DNA from: Spirochaetales bacterium
GTDB lineage: Bacteria; Spirochaetota; Spirochaetia; JAGLYY01
DNA: 9,625 nucleotides
Assembly (NCBI GenBank): GCA_023131935.1
Contig: JAGLYY010000257.1
Coordinates: 1 to 9,625 of the forward strand
Reading direction: 5' to 3'
The translations under genes and the position numbers were made by a program. The notes beneath the pieces were generated by a model. The model worked only from the letters and a program-made list of their open reading frames with translations, searched no databases and had not been told where the DNA came from. Of the stretch, positions 6,566 to 9,625 are shown in pieces. Numbering within the stretch: the stretch's first letter is position 1; the number at the start of each line of letters is the position of its first letter.

Positions 6566-8995
6566 ATGGCGAGTGCTATTCATAAGAAAACAAGCTGCTA
6601 TTCCATTAAAATTGATCCTGAAAACGGCACAATCAAGGAATTTATAGATCTGAAAGGGAAATATCATGAAAATCTTGTGTCGTGCGTTGAAAATCGCGTC
6701 TTTGGAAGGATCTTCAGGAGAAATGAAGAAAAGGATGAATATGTTTCTCTATCATTGAAAAATATTTCATTTGATAATTCTCTGGATTTTTCAGATGAGA
6801 CAGGCAAAAATTGTGTAAGTTATATTCTTAATGAAAGCAATATCGAAATAAATTTTACGGTAGACTCCGGTAATAACCTCCGGACTGGTATTGAACTCGA
6901 TTTGAATTTTATAAACACTCCTGGATTAAAAAAAGGGGATGATATGGTAATCCCAACCTCCCCCAATATGGAGGAGGGCGGGGAGCAGGGATTTTACCTG
7001 ATGTCCAGGACCTCCGGGAGGTATATCGTCCTTGCTTTTCCGCGGCCTTTCGCGTGTTGGAGACTGAAATACTCCAATTTCGGACATCACCTCCTTGGGT
7101 TTCAGCTTCTATTATCACTTTCCGATATGAAATACCCTGAGGGCACAGTACTGAATGCGTATAATAGTTCTTCTGTCAGGATTGGTTTCGCGGAGGACCT
7201 TGAAGAAGCCTATACCCTGGCAAGCAGGCTCGGAGGGTTTCCTGTTGTTCATGCCCCATTTTTTGGCGGTACAGGGCGAATAAAAATCCCTCTGACAATT
7301 GCCGGTGAGGCAGATGAACTTCTCCTTATTGATCCTCATAAGAAAAAAGAAAAAATCGAAATTTCTGGTAATAAAGGAGAAAAAATAAACATAGAATTGC
7401 GTGTTCCCGGTCAATATACGCTGCTCGCAAAAAAGGACGCGCAGGTCAGTAAATCCACTTTCTTCCGGAATATAGATTGGGAAAGCCTTATTAAAAGGAC
7501 AGTTGATTTTGGGGTATCCCATTTTCAATTACCGGAGGGTTGCTACGCTCGGGCTATCGACGCGACGAACCTTGCTTACAGAAATATGAAGGTGATTGGG
7601 GGATACTCATTCGGGGACCCCTATGAGGAACATTCATGTGGTTCCGGAGAGTTTGGCGGTTTCCTTGCCTGGCTGACGGTAAAACGGATGCTGCATTTTG
7701 GAGAAACTGAAGATCTTATAGCCAGCAGTAAAAAATATTTCTATTCCTGGGCACTTCAAAATGGCGCAGGTTCAAATTCCTTTTTTCTAAATGCCATCTC
7801 GCCGGTTACCCAGCAGAATATGGGGGAAACTTTTTCACAAGGCCATCTATTTAAGGATCAGCTCTACATTCAATATGAGGGATGGTTCCTCGAGGAATTC
7901 TGCGACTACTTCCAATTGACAAAAGATCAATCACTTCTGAACAAAATAAAGCTGATAGCTTTTCACATGATCGACGAACATCAGGATGAGAATGGCGCAC
8001 TCATTAACATAAGCAGTCATAACGATGGGATTTTTCAGAAAGTAGATTATACATCCTGCGGTACTCCTGTTATTGGGTTGATCAAGGCAGGCCGCCTGTT
8101 GATGGAAGAGGGGCTTGACCGGGAAAAGAAAGTATTATCCGGTGCTGAAAAAGCGTGTAACCATCTTGTAAAACGGGGTTTCAACTTTCCCACAGAGACA
8201 TTGCCGGATGTTGAATTTGTGGAAGAGGGTTCCATGGCTTGTACCGCGTTGTCCCTGATTTATGCTTACCTACACGTGGCTGCAAATGAAAACTATAAAA
8301 AAATGGCCGGCGCGATATTGCAAGCTCATGACGACTGGATAATCCGCTCACCGCAGGCTTCCCTCTATGGTTCCTCTTTCCGCTATTGGGAAAATATCTG
8401 GGAAACAAAAGATTGGGGACCGTCGATAAACGGCGGGCACGCATGGTCTATATGGACCGCGGAAGCATGGTATTATCACTATTTCATTTCAGGGGATTTT
8501 TCCGATCTCATAGAATCCTTCGCGGGATTCATCAGTAATCTTTCCAAGGTAAACCAGGATGGATCAATGTACTCAAACTATACTCCGGACTTTATTCCGG
8601 GGGATTTTTCCCATAATGGATCTCAGTTCACTACAAAATATCTTGCCCATGGGTTTCCAAAACGAACTTTCGTTTCATCAAGCGCGTATTTTTTAATCAG
8701 GGGGAGCGAGACCTGGCTGCGCACAAGCGCGATTGGTCTCTGGAAGGGCGAGCTTATTTCACTGAATGGTTTTTTAGATGATAAATCCAATTTTATAAGT
8801 CACGCGCCGCGGTTTAAAATTCTGGCTTTGGATAATGGTATTGGGAGGATTGAAATGCAGCATGAAGGGGAACTTGAAATAATCAAATCCTCAAGTGTAA
8901 AAGAGATGAAAGTATTGAAGGGCACGGTACTCTCGGAAGATGCTCTGAAGATCAAAGTCAAGGCTGTGAGTAATAGAATTACCATTTTCGCGTAA
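6566..8995 (+). CDS. Unassigned 809-residue protein, putative (alpha/alpha)-toroid glycosidase
   Basis: I do not recognise a named family. The ATG at 6566 is the only start after the in-frame stop at 6539, and it has no Shine-Dalgarno. Residues 1-225 look like a beta-sandwich (alternating short strands, MVIPTSPNMEEGG at 127-139). Residues 226-300 look like a small Ig-like beta domain. Residues 305-720 are helical with repeating aromatic, Gly-rich loops typical of six-hairpin glycosidases, and 730-809 is again beta-rich. Loops likely to line an active site are GDPYEEHSCGSGEFGG (350-365), FVEEGSMACTA (551-561) and RYWENIWETKDWGPSINGGH (606-625), which hold several Glu/Asp candidates and many Trp. 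There is no signal peptide or membrane segment. Its place between a glycosidase operon and a sugar-binding lipoprotein supports a carbohydrate role. A lyase, isomerase or non-catalytic role is possible; the function is inferred only from fold-like features and context. Confidence 0.6.
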   Translation: MASAIHKKTSCYSIKIDPENGTIKEFIDLKGKYHENLVSCVENRVFGRIFRRNEEKDEYVSLSLKNISFDNSLDFSDETGKNCVSYILNESNIEINFTVDSGNNLRTGIELDLNFINTPGLKKGDDMVIPTSPNMEEGGEQGFYLMSRTSGRYIVLAFPRPFACWRLKYSNFGHHLLGFQLLLSLSDMKYPEGTVLNAYNSSSVRIGFAEDLEEAYTLASRLGGFPVVHAPFFGGTGRIKIPLTIAGEADELLLIDPHKKKEKIEISGNKGEKINIELRVPGQYTLLAKKDAQVSKSTFFRNIDWESLIKRTVDFGVSHFQLPEGCYARAIDATNLAYRNMKVIGGYSFGDPYEEHSCGSGEFGGFLAWLTVKRMLHFGETEDLIASSKKYFYSWALQNGAGSNSFFLNAISPVTQQNMGETFSQGHLFKDQLYIQYEGWFLEEFCDYFQLTKDQSLLNKIKLIAFHMIDEHQDENGALINISSHNDGIFQKVDYTSCGTPVIGLIKAGRLLMEEGLDREKKVLSGAEKACNHLVKRGFNFPTETLPDVEFVEEGSMACTALSLIYAYLHVAANENYKKMAGAILQAHDDWIIRSPQASLYGSSFRYWENIWETKDWGPSINGGHAWSIWTAEAWYYHYFISGDFSDLIESFAGFISNLSKVNQDGSMYSNYTPDFIPGDFSHNGSQFTTKYLAHGFPKRTFVSSSAYFLIRGSETWLRTSAIGLWKGELISLNGFLDDKSNFISHAPRFKILALDNGIGRIEMQHEGELEIIKSSSVKEMKVLKGTVLSEDALKIKVKAVSNRITIFA

Positions 8996-9109
8996 AGCGA
9001 GGCGAAGGGAGGTGAAAAACAGAAAGGTAATGGTTTTGGAAAATTAATAAAAATAAGAAGTAAAAATGGTAAATAATCTTATACATTATATGAAAGGGGG
9101 CCGGATGTA
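8996..9109 (+). other. AT-rich gap before the solute-binding protein
   Basis: This 114-base gap has no convincing terminator hairpin. It contains GGAGGTGA at 9008-9015, a near-perfect anti-Shine-Dalgarno match with no start codon at a usable distance. It also has an AT-rich stretch with a TATACAT at 9080-9086 that could be a -10, although no matching -35 is visible. Whether the lipoprotein gene is transcribed from its own promoter or by read-through is unclear. Confidence 0.4.
9094..9100 (+). promoter_or_regulatory. Ribosome binding site of the solute-binding protein
   Basis: The purine run AAGGGGG lies 9 bases before the ATG at 9110 and supports that start. The protein then begins with a charged n-region and a hydrophobic core, as expected for an exported protein. 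Confidence 0.6.
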
Positions 9110-9625
9110 ATGAAGGCAAAAGGAATTTTTATTGTTTTATTGATGGTCATTGTATGTTCGATGGTTTTTTTCTCGTGTGCAAAAAAAGAGGAACAGATTG
9201 TATTGAAATACTACCAATACAAACCTGAAATTGTTGACCAACTTGATAAATTGATACAGATATTTGAGGAGCAGAATCCAAATATCACTGTTGAGATCGA
9301 GACGGTTGGAAAAGACTATGCTACCGTATTAAAAACAAAGATTGCTTCCAATGATGTTCCCGATATCTACGCGGTACAGGGGCTTGCAAACATGCGAAGT
9401 TTTGTGGATGCCGGTATACTGGAAGACATTACGGGTGAGTCCTTTATGAACAGGGTAGCCGTGGCAGCAAAACCGGCGGTAACCTACAATGGAAGGATCT
9501 ATGCTCTTCCATTGGACCTGGCTGGTCTCGGGGTCATTTACAATAAGGAACTGTTCGCGGAGGCCGGTATTTCAGCACCGCCTGCTACCATCGCTGAACT
9601 GAAAGTTGTAATTGAAAAACTAAAG
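9110..9625 (+). CDS. ABC sugar-transporter solute-binding lipoprotein, 3' partial
   Basis: The first 172 residues of an extracellular solute-binding protein family 1 (carbohydrate uptake CUT1) are visible; the gene runs off the window. MKAKG is followed by a hydrophobic core (6-21) and a lipobox ending FFSC with Cys23 as the lipidated residue, then a charged linker AKKEEQ. The mature part shows the family pattern: a first strand (VLKYYQY), the helix that ends FEEQNPNITVEIE, the DVPDIYAV strand, FVDAGILEDIT and YALPLDLAGLGVIYNKELFAEAGI. Typical length is 400 to 450 residues, so about 60 percent is missing. It binds a sugar or oligosaccharide outside the cytoplasmic membrane and delivers it to a permease, whose genes would be expected next. 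The ligand is not readable; the neighbouring enzymes suggest a mannose- or galactose-containing oligosaccharide. The Phe-Phe-Ser before Cys is unusual for an E. coli-type lipobox and fits spirochaetal lipoproteins. Confidence 0.9.
   Translation, partial: MKAKGIFIVLLMVIVCSMVFFSCAKKEEQIVLKYYQYKPEIVDQLDKLIQIFEEQNPNITVEIETVGKDYATVLKTKIASNDVPDIYAVQGLANMRSFVDAGILEDITGESFMNRVAVAAKPAVTYNGRIYALPLDLAGLGVIYNKELFAEAGISAPPATIAELKVVIEKLK

Noticed and set aside
7115..7528. 137-codon open frame on the - strand inside the unassigned gene
   Set aside because: Its product is an unordered Phe/Lys-rich sequence with no motif, while the + strand frame is a continuous 809 codons with domain-like structure.

Overview
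The window is a densely packed stretch of bacterial DNA with all genes on the + strand. It encodes cytoplasmic carbohydrate-active enzymes and ends in the first third of a sugar ABC-transporter binding lipoprotein. The organism cannot be fixed from this sequence. The last gene encodes a lipoprotein signal with two Phe and a Ser just before the Cys, which would suit a spirochaete, but that is a weak pointer. Shine-Dalgarno sites and overlapping start/stop codons are typically bacterial.

Region 1 (1-6420) looks like one operon of five genes with gaps of 29, -1, about 55 and 13 bases. In order they are: a GH130 mannoside phosphorylase-type protein whose 5' end lies outside the window; a second GH130 protein with the fuller phosphorylase signature; a GH63-type (alpha/alpha)6-barrel alpha-glycosidase related to mannosyl/glucosylglycerate hydrolases; a soluble GT-A (GT2-like) glycosyltransferase; and a GH36 alpha-galactosidase-like enzyme. 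None of the four whose N-terminus is visible has a signal peptide, so the work is probably intracellular.

Region 2 (6421-8995) starts with a 145-base gap. The gap carries a good extended -10 promoter whose predicted start site falls on the ATG of the next gene, so that mRNA may be leaderless. The gene encodes an 809-residue protein that I cannot assign to a named family. It looks like an N-terminal beta domain, a helical toroid like those of six-hairpin glycosidases, and a C-terminal beta domain.

Region 3 (8996-9625) is a 114-base AT-rich gap followed by a solute-binding lipoprotein that runs off the window and probably opens an ABC sugar-import operon.

How the parts may fit (inference): an imported or internally made mannose-containing oligosaccharide is trimmed by the alpha-glycosidases (GH36, GH63) and phosphorolysed by the GH130 pair to mannose 1-phosphate. 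Galactomannan oligosaccharide use explains GH36 plus GH130 well but leaves the GH63 protein and the glycosyltransferase unexplained. A make-and-recycle system for an intracellular mannoside or compatible solute would explain those two better.
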